Positions 35,670 through 46,278 of a DNA stretch of 64,000 nt are shown here, piece after piece. Both the position numbers and the translations under genes were made by a program. How positions within the stretch are numbered: the stretch's first letter is position 1; each line of letters begins with the position of its first letter. The notes below the pieces were generated by a model. The model was not told the origin of the DNA, searched no databases, and saw only the letters and a program-made list of their open reading frames with translations. The DNA is from Phytoseiulus persimilis (Eukaryota > Arthropoda > Arachnida > Mesostigmata > Phytoseiidae): positions 49,662,001 through 49,726,000 of the forward strand of contig CM075101.1 in NCBI GenBank assembly GCA_037576195.1, written 5' to 3'.

Positions 35670-36513
35670 TTAACCTCTGGTCCTGATCTTGACTAGGATA
35701 GCGGGAATCGAGTCGAAAACGTCATTGCACATCTCTTGCATACATCAACAATACACTGCGTTGAATCCTGTGTCCAGTTTGTTGAGAACACAAGCTTCTG
35801 GTGCAGCGCTGCTCTTTGCTGCTCTCATGCATTCGCTTGAGTCCTCATCTTCCGTCGCCAAGCACCCGGAAGCCGTCAACTGGAATAGGGAATGAGGTCA
35901 GTTTACAATTTTCCCGAGCTTGGGGTGAATGAAACTCACGAGCGCTCAATTAGAACAACTGTCTTGGCGGATCTGAGGGTGGGTACAACCGTTTCGCATG
36001 GCAACGGAGGGTGACTCGTATGAAGCATTCCCAACTCACCTCGTTATTGTGCGTTTTCTCTTCTTGTCGAAACACGGAGAAGCAGAAGGGAGCCATGGTG
36101 GAATTCTCCCGAACATCACAGGGTTCCGTTCGCTGCTCCCCTGGTTCCATCGCTCCGTCGAAGAAGTTACACTTGAACTCGACGACTCCGGAGTCGTTTC
36201 TCGTTTCATCGGAGTCGACTTCTTGGGCGGCCACTGCGGACCGCTCAAGACGGCAGAGCATCCAATACCCGAAGCCGATGGACAATATCAGCAGAAGCGC
36301 CATGGCGAAACATAACAATCTGAGCAAGGGACCCGCACACTTCCCTGTGCCCCCATGATCGGCTGAGATGTTACCCAGAACCTGTCCGTTCTGACTTACT
36401 GGGCCGTAACTATCCAGGAGCGTACTCGAAAATCCGAGTTGTTCCGCAGCCTGTGGCTCCGGGACGCGAACCACGGTGAATCTCGACGGCTTGCTGACCT
36501 GAATCGTCGTCAT
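35670..36513 (-). CDS. RFTV-family long form: type II membrane protein with activin-receptor-like ectodomain and in-frame TGA
   Basis: Exon 1 is 36513-36040 (158 codons, donor GAG|GTGAGT). Exon 2 is 35879-35670 (70 codons, acceptor CTATTCCAG), ending TAA with AATAAA directly after. Order: PSRFTVVRV at 9-17, membrane helix about 61-83, linker, then a ten-position cysteine domain: Cys115, 132, 144 | 164, 175, 188, 202, [203], 204, 209. Pieces FKCNFF, NSTMAPFCF, SGC and YC-x-C...CN match the pattern and spacing of the activin type II receptor three-finger ectodomain. N137 is in an NST glycosylation site. Codon 203 (35747-35745) is TGA where the 61.6-kb relative has TGC, so the product is 202 aa unless the stop is read through (227 aa). 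No signal peptide and no kinase are present. A decoy or pseudo-receptor role is inference. Confidence 0.6.
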
Positions 36514-37629
36514 TGTAGCTCGATTGTGCGTTTTTCGTCCGCTCGGTTGTTCGGTCTGGATGTAAGTGAGTCCGCCACGAAGGTGCCTACAGATAACCAC
36601 GTGGCGTCAGGCACACCACTTGCTCTGTTGAGTACGAGGGAGTTTTTGAAACAAGTGGGGATGGTTGGAAATGCCGGGGAGGTTTCGTTCTAACTGCACT
36701 TCCTTCCAGTCGTGATCAGTTTCGAGATTCTTCGCGGAATTTCTCGGGATTCGAACCAGGTCCCGGGACCAAGAACCGGTAACTATGTGCCTTTGCCCCC
36801 TCTCCAAGCAGGCGGTCTGCGAAGCAACTCACAATCAGCGAACAGGAGCCCGGGAATGAATCAATAGCATCACACTTCAACCATTGTTGGAAAAACTCAT
36901 TCAGAACGAGAGCTCGCGTGTCTCCGCGACGCTCAGGTCTCCCTCGAGGTTCTGATCTCCCTCGAGGTTCTGATCTCACGACCCGTGGAGCTTCAGTGCT
37001 AGCTAACTGAACCGCCATGTCCGGCCCGAGTCCAGAGAACAGCTTCGGAACTTCCAAACAAGAGCCAGATATGCATTTAAGGCCGGTCGCATTTCTGACA
37101 TCATCACTGCCGGATTCGCCATCTTCTGAGTCTTACCCAAGCTCAGCGTTCGTGCCTACAGGAGTCAAAGAGGTCAGCCAAGGTGGCTTGATCTCGAGCG
37201 CACCCGAGCGGCGTGCCGACATGAGTAAACTGAGTAGAGAATCATGCGAGGCGTCGGTCAGGAGGGGACAGGTTTTTCCGAAATATTCCAACCCGGGGCC
37301 GTTTTATCATTCATCTCGAACACATATTTGGAAGGAACTAGTTCGGGAATTTCTGCTATATGTGCGCACCGTTCCGTATCCCGCGGGGCGGGGTGTCAGT
37401 GCCTCCTGTGTGGAGTGGGCTTCTTCGTAGCATACGTTCGGATATTCGGAATGAGAACTGGTCTAGAGTGCCGAATCCGGCCATACCAGGCCGACAAAAG
37501 CCGTACCATAGAAAATTCCAATCGAAGATTCTGGTAAATCAGCCGGCTTTTCCCTGGAAAACGACGATCGATGCCGGAGTCGACGCGAGCCTCGTCCTTA
37601 GGGTCGAAAAACCGGAGTGTAACCATTCC

Positions 37630-37830
37630 TCAAGAAATCGTCCGTCGACGAAGAGGAGACGCTCCAGGTGTCTGAAAACGCACGTGGGATAATCGCAGCT
37701 GAGGGCAGTCTCGCCGCACACATGGAGGCTTTTCCGAGATCTTGCTCGTGACTGGCATCATCTCAGAAAGGAGATCGGCTACAGTCGGAGCGTTCATTCC
37801 GATTTCGATGGAATCGACCTCAGTATCCAT
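37630..37830 (-). pseudogene. VxSIEI-type small ORF, unit 1
   Basis: The start MDTEVDSIEIGMNAPT aligns with the other VxSIEI units at 40940, 43284, 47588 and about 50290. The conserved pattern V-x-S-[IV]-x-I-x-x-N-A lies near the N-terminus. No SYGxNPIY end is found in this copy, and downstream sequence drifts from the others. Whether any transcript is made is unknown. Confidence 0.3.
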
Positions 37831-38788
37831 TGAAGGAAACTACTGAGACCAACTGAGAATGTTGATTGAGGAGCGAGATCCCACTCCCTTCCGGGGCGGA
37901 GCCGGGAGGAATTCCAGGCCAGAAGTATGAACTCTACACAGACATATCTCCACAGATTCACATTGGTAAGCTGCAACGCAGTCCGCATCGGGCGACTTAT
38001 CTCAGGGCGGCCCCAAAGGCGGCGATTTCGCTCCTGGCTTTCTTCATCGAGATGCTCTGGTTTATTGGCAAGAAAAACCAAGAATTCCAGCGGGACTTAT
38101 TCGCGATATCTCCCGAGCTCGGCTTGCTTGGAGTCCGGTAAGCTATTGGAAGAGCGAGAACGATGAACCGGAGAAAAGTCAATTACCTGTGGCAGATCGA
38201 TAAACGACACAAGGAGATTCGATAGAACAAGAACGCGGGCTTAGCGGAGCTTATTTCAATCCATGCGTCGGTCCATTTTCACTCAGGTCACACTCCACGT
38301 AATATCAGAGATCGTGAGAACAAAGGGGTGTTGCACTCGAACCAATAACAACACATTTCGCACAGCAGTTGATAATACACGTGCATCTCTTCATCAGTTC
38401 GACCGTTGCACGGATGAGGAGAAAAAAGCGTCTTCATGAAGACTTCCTCCTGATTACGATCTCGAACGGAAAAAAAAAAACAAATTCTCCAGACTCGGGT
38501 GCAACCTCCGATATCTCTAGCTCAGCGCATTGCCTCGATCATAGAGTTATTCGAGAAACTGGTACCCCAAAGTTGCGAAACTGGCGCTGGGGGAGCGAAA
38601 GAGAGTCTTCTACATGTCGCCTATGATTCGAAATGAGATAATCGCTCTCCTGGGAAACCAGTCTCGGTGAAAGTTTCGAAGCAGGTGTCTTGAGCCAAAT
38701 ATTCTAGCAACTTTGTCGACAGCGCGCCAAACGTGTCGCATGACGATCAGATGAGCCAGATACTGCGCGAAAATCGACAGATCCCATT

Positions 38789-39120
38789 TCAGCGTGGTCG
38801 AATCTCTCGTCGATTTGATCGAACCGGAGGATCAATCTTAAGAGGAGCTGTCACAGTTGATTCTACAGACGATAGGATCAGACGATATCGAGGAGGAAAA
38901 TTCCAAAGTCGAGCGAGAACGGCTTCAGCAACTTCCTGAAAGTTCTTTAACGCAGGGAGGGAAGCTGTTGTCGGAAAAAGTCCGTTTGAACTTCTGCAGC
39001 TCATAGACAACTCCAAGCTCGATATTTTCCTCGCAATCATGGTAGCTCACTTGCGAATCATATCGGCAGTAGCGATAAGCTCTGTTGGCTGTCAGAGAAG
39101 TACAATATTCTCTCAACATT
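38789..39120. other. Ambiguous coding-like segment, both strands
   Basis: Plus strand: an acidic open stretch (DDIEEENSKVERERLQQLP) and, in a shifted frame, a hydrophobic run (LDIFLAIMVAHLRIISAVAI). Minus strand: a Cys-rich frame with FSDNSFPPC, similar to the N-S-x-x-P-x-C stretch of the array ectodomains. I cannot decide which is real; a decayed array member is one possibility. Confidence 0.25.
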
Positions 39121-39644
39121 CCATAGCGAATTTCTGGCGTATTTCCCTCAGATTCGGCTGCACGAGGTCACGCATTAGAGCTTTCTGAGCTGGTGGTAGA
39201 TTCATGCCTAGCCCGGTGGGATTCCAGTTATAGAGGCCAGGGAGCTCACTATGAGATTCGTTACTTCGAGTTTCTGAAGCTCCCCAGAACGACCAAATCA
39301 ACTGTTCGATCCAGCCGCGTTTTCACAATACGACTAGCCTCGCCAAAGAGAATTCGCACTGAAGTTTTTCAGCCGGGCAATGGATGTGAAGGGTGAACTC
39401 TCTGATGCTCCGCTCGGGGGGTCGCAATCCTGTGTTTGTATGCTCCCGGCATTTCGGGATTGGGGCTATTCGATAGCGTGGGAGTTATTTTGAACCCTCA
39501 GCCTCTTTCAAACGGAACGAAGTCGCGGAGAGACGGCTTATCTCACACAGTGCATTCCTCTCAGAGGCACTTCTAGAGCGATACCAAATAAGCATGCAGA
39601 AACGGAACGGTCGTAACGGCTTCATATGGTTTATTCAATGAACG

Positions 39645-39935
39645 TCAATTTGGTCCACTGCAGAGGTGGCGGTGGAGCGTCCAACATCCGAAGCCGATGG
39701 AGAAGATGAAAAGCAGCGCCATGATGAAGCACAGCGACCTGGGCAAGGAGTCAGCACAGTTCCTTGTGCTCTGATGATCGAATGAGGAGCTTCTCAGAGC
39801 CTGTCCGTTTCGACTCCCCGGGCCGATTCCATCCAGAAGCGTATGAGACACTCTGAGAATGTTTCCCACAGCCTCTGGCTCCGGGACGCGCACCACGGTG
39901 AATCTCGACGGCTTGCTGACCTGAATCGTCGTCAT
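39645..39935 (-). CDS. RFTV-family small membrane protein, short form, copy 3 (96 aa)
   Basis: The start MTTIQVSKPSRFTVVRVPEPEA is nearly the family consensus. The membrane helix (LCFIMALLFIFSIGFGCWTL) is at about 70-89, with the tail ending CSGPN. TGA is followed 16 nt later by AATAAA. The frame is intact. Its conserved upstream block (40083-40120) is broken at position 40117 by the hAT-like element, which could affect expression. It is the duplicate partner of the pseudogene at 49.05-49.35 kb. Confidence 0.62.
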   Translation of the reverse strand: MTTIQVSKPSRFTVVRVPEPEAVGNILRVSHTLLDGIGPGSRNGQALRSSSFDHQSTRNCADSLPRSLCFIMALLFIFSIGFGCWTLHRHLCSGPN

Positions 39936-40116
39936 TGTAGCTTGATTGGGCGTTGTTCGTCCGCTCGGTTGTTCGGTCCGGATATGACCGAGTCCGCGAC
40001 GCAGGTTCACTCAGAGGCTCTGTTGAGTGCGAGGGATCCTCCTAAATGAGTAAGTGGCGTTCTGACCGCAGCCCTCTCGGTTCGTGATTAAGTCCGAAAG
40101 TCTTTGCGTGATTTCT

Positions 40117-40345
40117 CAGGGGGGGGGGGGGGCGGGGGCAAGGGGGCCATGGCCCCCCACAAAACTCTTCGATAATACTGGGAAGGGTGGATTATATTCT
40201 ATTTTAATGGACGAAAAACGTTCCACAAAGATTCAGTCTTATCAGGAAACTCTCACAGGTTTGAAAACCATGTTGATTGCGACGATGATGATCATCATCA
40301 TCATCACATCCTTGCCGCCCCCAAAAAAAGCTGGGTACGCCCCTG
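40117..40345 (+). mobile_element. Non-autonomous hAT-like element, copy 2
   Basis: 229 bp bounded by CAGGGG and CCCCTG; the right end reads CAGGGGCGTACCCAGC in reverse, a hAT-type terminus. The left terminus has expanded to G14. It is homologous to 1793-2021. It has no ORF, and no clear 8-bp target duplication. It sits in the conserved upstream block of the RFTV gene at 39645-39935. Confidence 0.6.
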
Positions 40346-40691
40346 ACCGGTGCAGGAGATAACTCCAGCCTCGTGTATGCGGTCTGATGTCGGGCTGAAA
40401 ACACTCTTCAAGGAATCGTCCACCAACGTAGAGGAGACGCTTCAGGGGTCTCACATGGGATAATCGCAGCCGTGGGCAGTCTCGCAGCACACATGGAGAC
40501 TACTTCCCGGGAATCTCGTTCGTCGGGAGGCTTGCGTCATCTCATAGGACAAATTCGCAGCCCAAGTCGCAAGAAGGCCCGAGATTTGCAACCTGGTTCA
40601 GAGCAGTTATGTACCGCTTGGTCGAATCATCGTACGCTTGAATCAACCTTGAGAGCTACGGAGTGAATCGTTTCGAAGCCGTACTTGCATG

Positions 40692-40940
40692 CTACATGTG
40701 CCGGAGGCGACAGTTAGTATAAATGGGATTGTATCCATAGCTTACCCTGAGCAATGTGCACTTTGTCTCGTCATCGTTTTGCTTGCCCACTTCAACGTAT
40801 TGTCGCTTTCTCGGCTTCTCCCGGCCGACAGCCAACGGAAATGATCTAGAATCAGAGAGATTGGCGTCAGTCGAGGCGTTCGAATCAATTTCGATGGATT
40901 CGACCCGATAAGCCGTTGAACGAAACCACTGAGACTCCAT
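40692..40940 (-). CDS. VxSIEI / SYGxNPIY small protein (82 aa), best-preserved copy
   Basis: The frame is intact from an ATG at 40940. The N-terminus has YRVESIEIDSNASTDANLS and the C-terminus KQNDDETKC then SYGYNPIYTNC. Two other copies keep the C-terminal motif (47360-47588 and 50091-50300). Between the copies at 40.7 and 47.4 kb, differences over SYG-NPIY-NC fall mostly at third codon positions (AGC/AGT, TAT/TAC, GGA/GGG, AAT/AAC, CCC/CCA), a sign of past selection on protein. No signal peptide or membrane helix is seen. It may be one exon of a longer gene. Function unknown. Confidence 0.42.
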   Translation of the reverse strand: MESQWFRSTAYRVESIEIDSNASTDANLSDSRSFPLAVGREKPRKRQYVEVGKQNDDETKCTLLRVSYGYNPIYTNCRLRHM

Positions 40941-42223
40941 GGAAACATATCTCTGCAGATTCACATTAGTAGCCCCTTTCACGTTGGCGATTTCACATCC
41001 CCCAGTTTTCCGGCCAGCCCCGCTGCTTCGCTCGGTCTCAATGAGGAGCGAAGCGGTTGATCTGAGTGACAGAAAGCGTCAAAGCGGAAGTGTCATGGGC
41101 GTCGTTCAGCCAGTCGAGTGGACAAAACGAGCCTCCGTCGATATAACAGATGACCGTACAGCTTCATATTGGAAACCTTCGCTAGGATCCTTCTCGGAAG
41201 GCCTCGGGAAGAATGTACTTTTCTGACTTTTGGCGGAAAATATCGATCGACTCCCCGCCAGAGATTCGCCTCAGATGATGCGGAAATTGAAATTTTGCTT
41301 TGCTGGATCACGAGGTTCTCTGGAACCCTAGAGTATTTTGATTCTGAACTCCCTAAATGCGCGCAGAAATTCCACTCGCAATCGAAAATCGCTCTCCGTG
41401 GTCTGCGGTCTCTGAGACCGTACGCTGACGTCATGGCGCGCGCCGTCACTGCGTATTTTCAGTCCACCAGCTCAGGTGAATTCTGGGATAGAAGCCGGTC
41501 CCGTCCGCATTGTATACATCAACATGTCTGTACTGTGCGATTACTTCATCGATCCCGTTTCCTCTTTACTCCCTCCCAGTTTCTGTGGGAGCGTCGGCCG
41601 ACTCACCGCACAGCGGTCTGCTGCTGAAGCCCCCTCGACCTCGGAAGCGGGCCAGCCATCGCTGCTCAACGTTGAGGCATACTGCAACGCTTTCTCCTGA
41701 AGCAAGGTACCGGAGATCGGAAGTGATCGCGACCATCACGAGCAGCATGGGTGCGTCCGTAAAACAGCGCCGACTTTGCGCCCGGATGAACTTCCGAACC
41801 TGCTCTCACGGGTTTTTGTTGGAAGCGATGTTTCGAGGATTCGTTCGCTTGCGTGCACGTGATCAACGTGCCGATGTCACAGCGCGGGTCATCATGATTC
41901 GCTGTAGCGAGTGTTTCGGCCTCCAAGATGGCGCTTTCTTGGTTCTTTGTAAATGAAACAAGCTGAAGCGAAGTTCGTTTTAGCGAACGGTTTTCAACGT
42001 GCTTCCTGAGGCGGGTCGGGCAGAAAAATCTTTGGCGTCCGTTGCACCGAAATTTCGTGGTGACGGTGCTCGTTGTTACGATGTTCCACCTTATACCCGA
42101 GCTCGGATGAGATGCATCGAACCAGGGTTCAACCGCAAGAATCCTTTGGGCGGATCTGAGCATGAGTGGAGCCGGTATGCATAGCAATGAAGGTTGTACT
42201 CGGATGAAGCATCCTCAAGTCAC

Positions 42224-42480
42224 CTCGTTGTCCTCTCGTTTCCCTCGTCCTGTTGGGACATGGAGGGGGAAATCTGCGGACACCACAAGTTTCCGCTCGC
42301 TGCTCCCATGGCTCCATAAATCCGCCGAAGAAATTGCACTTGAATTAGAAGACTTCGGTGCCGTTTCTCGTTTCACTGGAGACGACTCTTCGGGCACCGC
42401 TGCGGACCTCTCATGAAGGTGAAGCGTCCAACATCCGAAGCCGATGGAAGTGAGGAGAAGTAGCGCAAGGTGATGAGAGC
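42224..42480 (-). pseudogene. RFTV-family long form, decayed copy
   Basis: The helix remnant (LALLLLTSIGFGCWTL) and the linker (HERSAAVPEESS) match the 36.5-kb gene. Then a frameshift and an in-frame stop just before FKCNFFGGFMEP. The third-cysteine region is shortened, and the donor after AACGAG is kept (GTGACT). The RFTV-bearing 5' part and the second ectodomain exon are absent. Confidence 0.6.
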
Positions 42481-42739
42481 TGTTCGCCGTGGGAGTTTTC
42501 ATTTCAATGGGCGGAGAGCACGAGTGGGGAACCGAGATTCCATGGCGACGCGCACAGCGCAGGATGACTTGCGGAGAGACCTGTCGCCTATTTCAAAGAG
42601 GAATCGGGAAGAACGATCTCTAGGGGGGAACAGCAGTCGATCTGATCTCCGTAATCTTACTCAGTCGCGATGAATGTGATCCTTCATCCTCACGGAGGAC
42701 TTCTCGACCCCGAATCCGGCAGAGCCGCATGATTGATGT

Positions 42740-43060
42740 GTCTACCGCCGGCGAGCCAACGGGGAAATGAGGCAACGGGCCCTGCCAGAGCTGCGGAAAC
42801 TCGATGGCGGCGGAAATCCAACTGCGGCTAGTCGCCGAGCCGGCGGATGGGCGGCGCGGCGCATACCTCCGACTGTGAAGTATAGGAAGCTCTGGGAGCT
42901 AATTTGTAGGATGCTGAAGCTAGCCGGTAGTCCTGTGCGCGCCGTAGGAGGGGAGCCGATTATTATTCCAGGGCGTTCTATAGGAGATTGTTCCACGACG
43001 GAGACGGCAGATCTCGCCGAAAGTTGCGCGGGAGAGAACTTAGGCTTCGTCTTCGCGGTC
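42740..43060. other. GC-rich insert between array units
   Basis: Base composition differs from its flanks (for example CGCCGAGCCGGCGGATGGGC). It has no counterpart in the duplicate at 52.8 kb. No coding or terminal-repeat structure is recognised. Confidence 0.3.
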
Positions 43061-43173
43061 TGATGACCACAGTTGGACCACTGCTCAAAAAATCGTCCGC
43101 CGACAGGAGGTAACACTTCAGATGTCTGAACACGCACGTAGGGTAATCCCAGCTGTGGGAAGCCTCCTGCTAC

Positions 43174-43284
43174 TCATGGAGGCTTCTTTACGGGGATCTT
43201 GCTCGAGACTTGCATTGCCTCGAAAAAGAGATCGGTCTCAGCTGAGGCTTTCGATTCAATTTCGAAGTTGACCTGAGGAATCAT
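43174..43284 (-). pseudogene. VxSIEI-type small ORF, unit 3 (36 codons)
   Basis: The start MIPQVNFEIESKASAETDL aligns with the other units. The frame ends early, and the SYGxNPIY end is missing. Probably a decayed copy. Confidence 0.3.
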
Positions 43285-43424
43285 TCAAGGAAACCACTGA
43301 GACTGTTGGATGAGAGAATCGGAGCCTATTTCGTTTTGGGGTGGAGTCGCGAGTAATGCCGGGCCAAAAGTATGAACTTTGTGAAGACATATTTCCCGAT
43401 ATCCGAATCGGTCTAAGCTAGCAA

Positions 43425-43455
43425 TCGCGGGTTCGATCCCCGGCCGGGACAACAA
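43425..43455 (+). other. tRNA-like T-arm / B-box fragment
   Basis: GCGGGTTCGATCCCCGGCC has the T-stem-loop and the B-box GGTTCGANNCC of a tRNA. No matching acceptor 5' strand lies 70-90 nt upstream, so this is not a complete tRNA. A SINE or tRNA-derived fragment is likely. Confidence 0.4.
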
Positions 43456-43760
43456 ATTTCTTATGTGGTAAAAAGAGGATTCAATTTATATCAGAATCAA
43501 ACCTGAACCATCTCAAGACCCAAGCCCACCGCCCGCAATGGGATATGCGAGGCGTTACTGAAGCAATACCGAAAGGTGATTCCGGGATACTTCTGAGGGC
43601 TGGCTGAGAAGTTCAGCCGGAAAACAAAGGATATTCGAATCGGTAAGCTGCGTTCCAGACAAGGCCAAGTGCGCTCAATCATCATGGAACGATCTTGGGT
43701 TCGTGAAGACGCATTTCTTCGGACAGAGTTGAAGAGCGATATCAAATTCGTATGGTTTAT

Positions 43761-44066
43761 TCAATGTAACTTAGTATCTCGTTCTCTACATAGATGGCGG
43801 TAAAGCGTCCAACTCCCAAGGCCGATCGATGCGAAGAGGAGAAACGCCATGATGAAGCACAGCGAGCTGGAGAAGGTTCTAGGATACGCCCTTGTGCCCC
43901 GATTGTTGGCTGAGGAGCTCCTCAGAACCTGATCGTTTCGACTTGCCGGGCCGTTTCCATCCAAACGAGTATAACACATCCCGAGATGTGTAATTTCCGC
44001 AGCCTCTGGCTCCGGGACGCGGACCACGGTAAATCTTGAGGGCCTGCTGACCTGGTTCGTCGTCAT
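43761..44066 (-). CDS. RFTV-family small membrane protein, short form, copy 4 (101 aa)
   Basis: The start is MTTNQVSRPSRFTVVRVPEP. Membrane helix LCFIMAFLLFASIGLGSWTL at about 71-90, tail RHLCRERDTKLH. The stop TGA overlaps the signal (TGAATAAA). Frame intact. It is closest to the 46.3-kb copy, sharing EAAEITHLGMCYTRLDG. Confidence 0.63.
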   Translation of the reverse strand: MTTNQVSRPSRFTVVRVPEPEAAEITHLGMCYTRLDGNGPASRNDQVLRSSSANNRGTRAYPRTFSSSLCFIMAFLLFASIGLGSWTLYRHLCRERDTKLH

Positions 44067-44754
44067 TGTAGGTCGCTTGCGCGTTTTTCGTCCGCTCGGT
44101 TGTACGGTCTGGGTTTGACTGGACCCGCGGAGGAGGTGCACTCGTAGTCTCTATTGAGCGGGAGGGAGTCTCTTAAATGAGCGGCGATGGTCGTTCTGAC
44201 CGCGAATCTCTCCATTCGTGATCAGGTCAAAATTATTCGAGGAGTCTTCTGTGATGACACGAAAAACCGGTAGCTATATGGCTCACCCGAGCAGGCGATC
44301 TGTGAAGCAATTCACAACCAGCGAACGAGAGCTCGAGAGTTATCAGCAGTATCGCGGAAACCGACCCCTCTGACTCCAATGTTTGTGTTCGAACGGCCGA
44401 TTGAGCAGATTGCAGCCGTTGCCCGGAATCAGTTTCACTGAATTCGTTTCCCCGAAGCCGTTCTCCCGACCAGAAACCCTTTCCCCATTCCGAGACCCTA
44501 CGAGCGGATGAGGCCTCTATGCCCCGCGCTCTATACGCTGCCTCCTCTCCAGATGTCTCAGAACTAATGATCTGAGTAACTCATTTGGCCGGACCGAGAT
44601 CTTGAAATGAAACTCCAGTTCCAGCACCATCATCGCCGTAGCCGACGATCAGCGTCCATTGTCGGCCGACTTCGCATTTCTTCCCTACTTCGCAGCGTAA
44701 CTCGTCTCGACTCCACGATCTACATAGAGGCCTCATTCACTGGGAGGATCGTGA

Positions 44755-44960
44755 AAATAGGGCCGGGCATCTGGTCGAGGAATCGGTTCGGGAGGAATGG
44801 AGTCGGTTTCGGGAAAACGGATTCGAGGACGCGGATTTGAGAGATGGGTTACGGGGAAACGGGTTCGGGAATCGGTTTCGGGTAAGCGGATTTGAGAAAT
44901 CGGGCTTGGACGAAAGGTTCCGAGGAGGATAGATTCGAGTGATCGGTTCCGAAGGAAGGG
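44755..44960 (+). repeat. Degenerate G-rich TTCGGG-type array
   Basis: Loose repeats of ATTCGGG, GGTTCGGGAA and GGATTTGAG over about 200 nt. Both strands stay open by composition (the reverse gives Pro/Arg/Ser-rich peptide), which is not evidence of coding. Confidence 0.5.
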
Positions 44961-46278
44961 TTCCGGGGAACCTGGAGAGAACCATTGAAAATGGCGCCGA
45001 GGTTTATCAACCGCCATTGCTGGTACTCGCTGGACCTTCGTGCCTATTCTTGCGCTCGAGCATCGTATACCTCAAGCATCGCTGACGAAAACTTCACCGT
45101 GATGTACACGTGAAGCCGAGTTCAGTATGGTTTACTCAATCAACGTTGATTTCATCCTTCGTGCTCTACAAAGATGAAAGCAGCCTACTGCTTCGTATCC
45201 CCCTCCGCTGAAACTCACAGCCCAGTTTCCTCTGATGCCGCACACAGTCTACTATTTGCTACCCGTCCGCCGTCGGCATGTTCTTTCTTCCCCTCGCGTC
45301 GATGATATCCCTCATTTTCGTTCCTCTCTCAAGGCAGGAGTTACTATCTGATCGGTGCCCCGCAGCATCACAGATGTCGCATCTGGGTGGGACTGCGACG
45401 CAGTCCTTTGCCGATTACTACCCCACTCCCCAAGTCCATTCCATAACCCCATTACATTACTCTACCATGCCCTCTCAGAATCGACACCCTATGTTTTTGT
45501 GCGTTAGTAGTACGGCATGTCTTCCAACGCTCTGTTCTCGACGTCGTGCGCTCTGGGTTGGCTCCTTTAGGGGCGATTCCTCCTTGAAGACTACAGATCC
45601 CGACTCGAGTCGAATGCTGACTCGCGATGCACCGGGACATGACACCTGAAGCAGGTCTGGACCTCAACCGATCGCTCGGTCCGTCAACACCGGCTTCCAT
45701 CGGTCGCGACCTAGACACTCTCTGGGACTCGCACCAGACTCCGGAGAGTTCTTTCGGCTTCCTCCGGTGGGACAAGCGGATCGTACACCCACAGAGTCAC
45801 TGGTCTCAGCCCAGCTTCCTCGCTCGCCTCAGCCTCCAAGTTGGGGTTCTCCTTCGGCACCCTCACGAAATGTCTTCCCGATTATTTGATCGGCCAAATT
45901 TCCAGACTGACTCGTAGAAGTCCCCGGGTCAAACTCCAGCTCGACACTACAAACTCACACCTTCTATTCGGTAGCTCCCGGAAAGATGGCCCGTTTTTTT
46001 TCGTCTGGGCACCAAATCTACCTCGAAAGGAGGCTTATCACCCGGGCCACAGCTCAGTGACTAAAGCAAAACAACGAAGCTCGCAAAACTCCGTGGCTCG
46101 ACGCTGGTTGATAGAACTGGCCTGATCAACCGTTAAAGGTAACCACTGAGACCGATTAAGACTGTTGGTTGACGAACCGGAGCTTACTCCCTTCCGGGGT
46201 GGAGCCGAAAGGAATGCTTCGGACGCGCAATCAAATTCATATGCAAAAACGGAACGGTAGGGCTGGTTCAGTTATATT
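44961..46278. other. Insert without recognised gene
   Basis: C/T-rich sequence at 45180-46050 is unlike its neighbours and absent from other units. Open frames such as 45627-45917 have no motif. It could be an unrecognised mobile element. Confidence 0.3.

Larger units (their letters stand above)
39645..42725. repeat. Segmental duplication A, left copy
   Basis: Colinear with 49050-52850 at an offset of about 9.4 kb: RFTV gene, VxSIEI ORF, a shared non-coding tract (for example GGATCACGAGGT near 41310 and 51040, TGACGTCA near 41427 and 51158), and a long-form RFTV pseudogene. The hAT-like element at 40117 is present only in this copy. Confidence 0.7.

Noticed and set aside
35670-35879. Calling the 36.5-kb gene a selenoprotein
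   Set aside because: A TGA at a Cys position fits, but AATAAA follows the TAA directly, leaving no space for a usual 3' UTR SECIS, and neighbouring copies are decaying. Kept only as a question.
43425-43455. Functional tRNA gene
   Set aside because: Only the T-arm half is present. No complementary acceptor strand, D-arm or anticodon arm lies upstream.
44733-45017. Proline/arginine-rich minus-strand protein
   Set aside because: The open frames follow from the TTCGGG-type repeat composition, and several frames are open at once.
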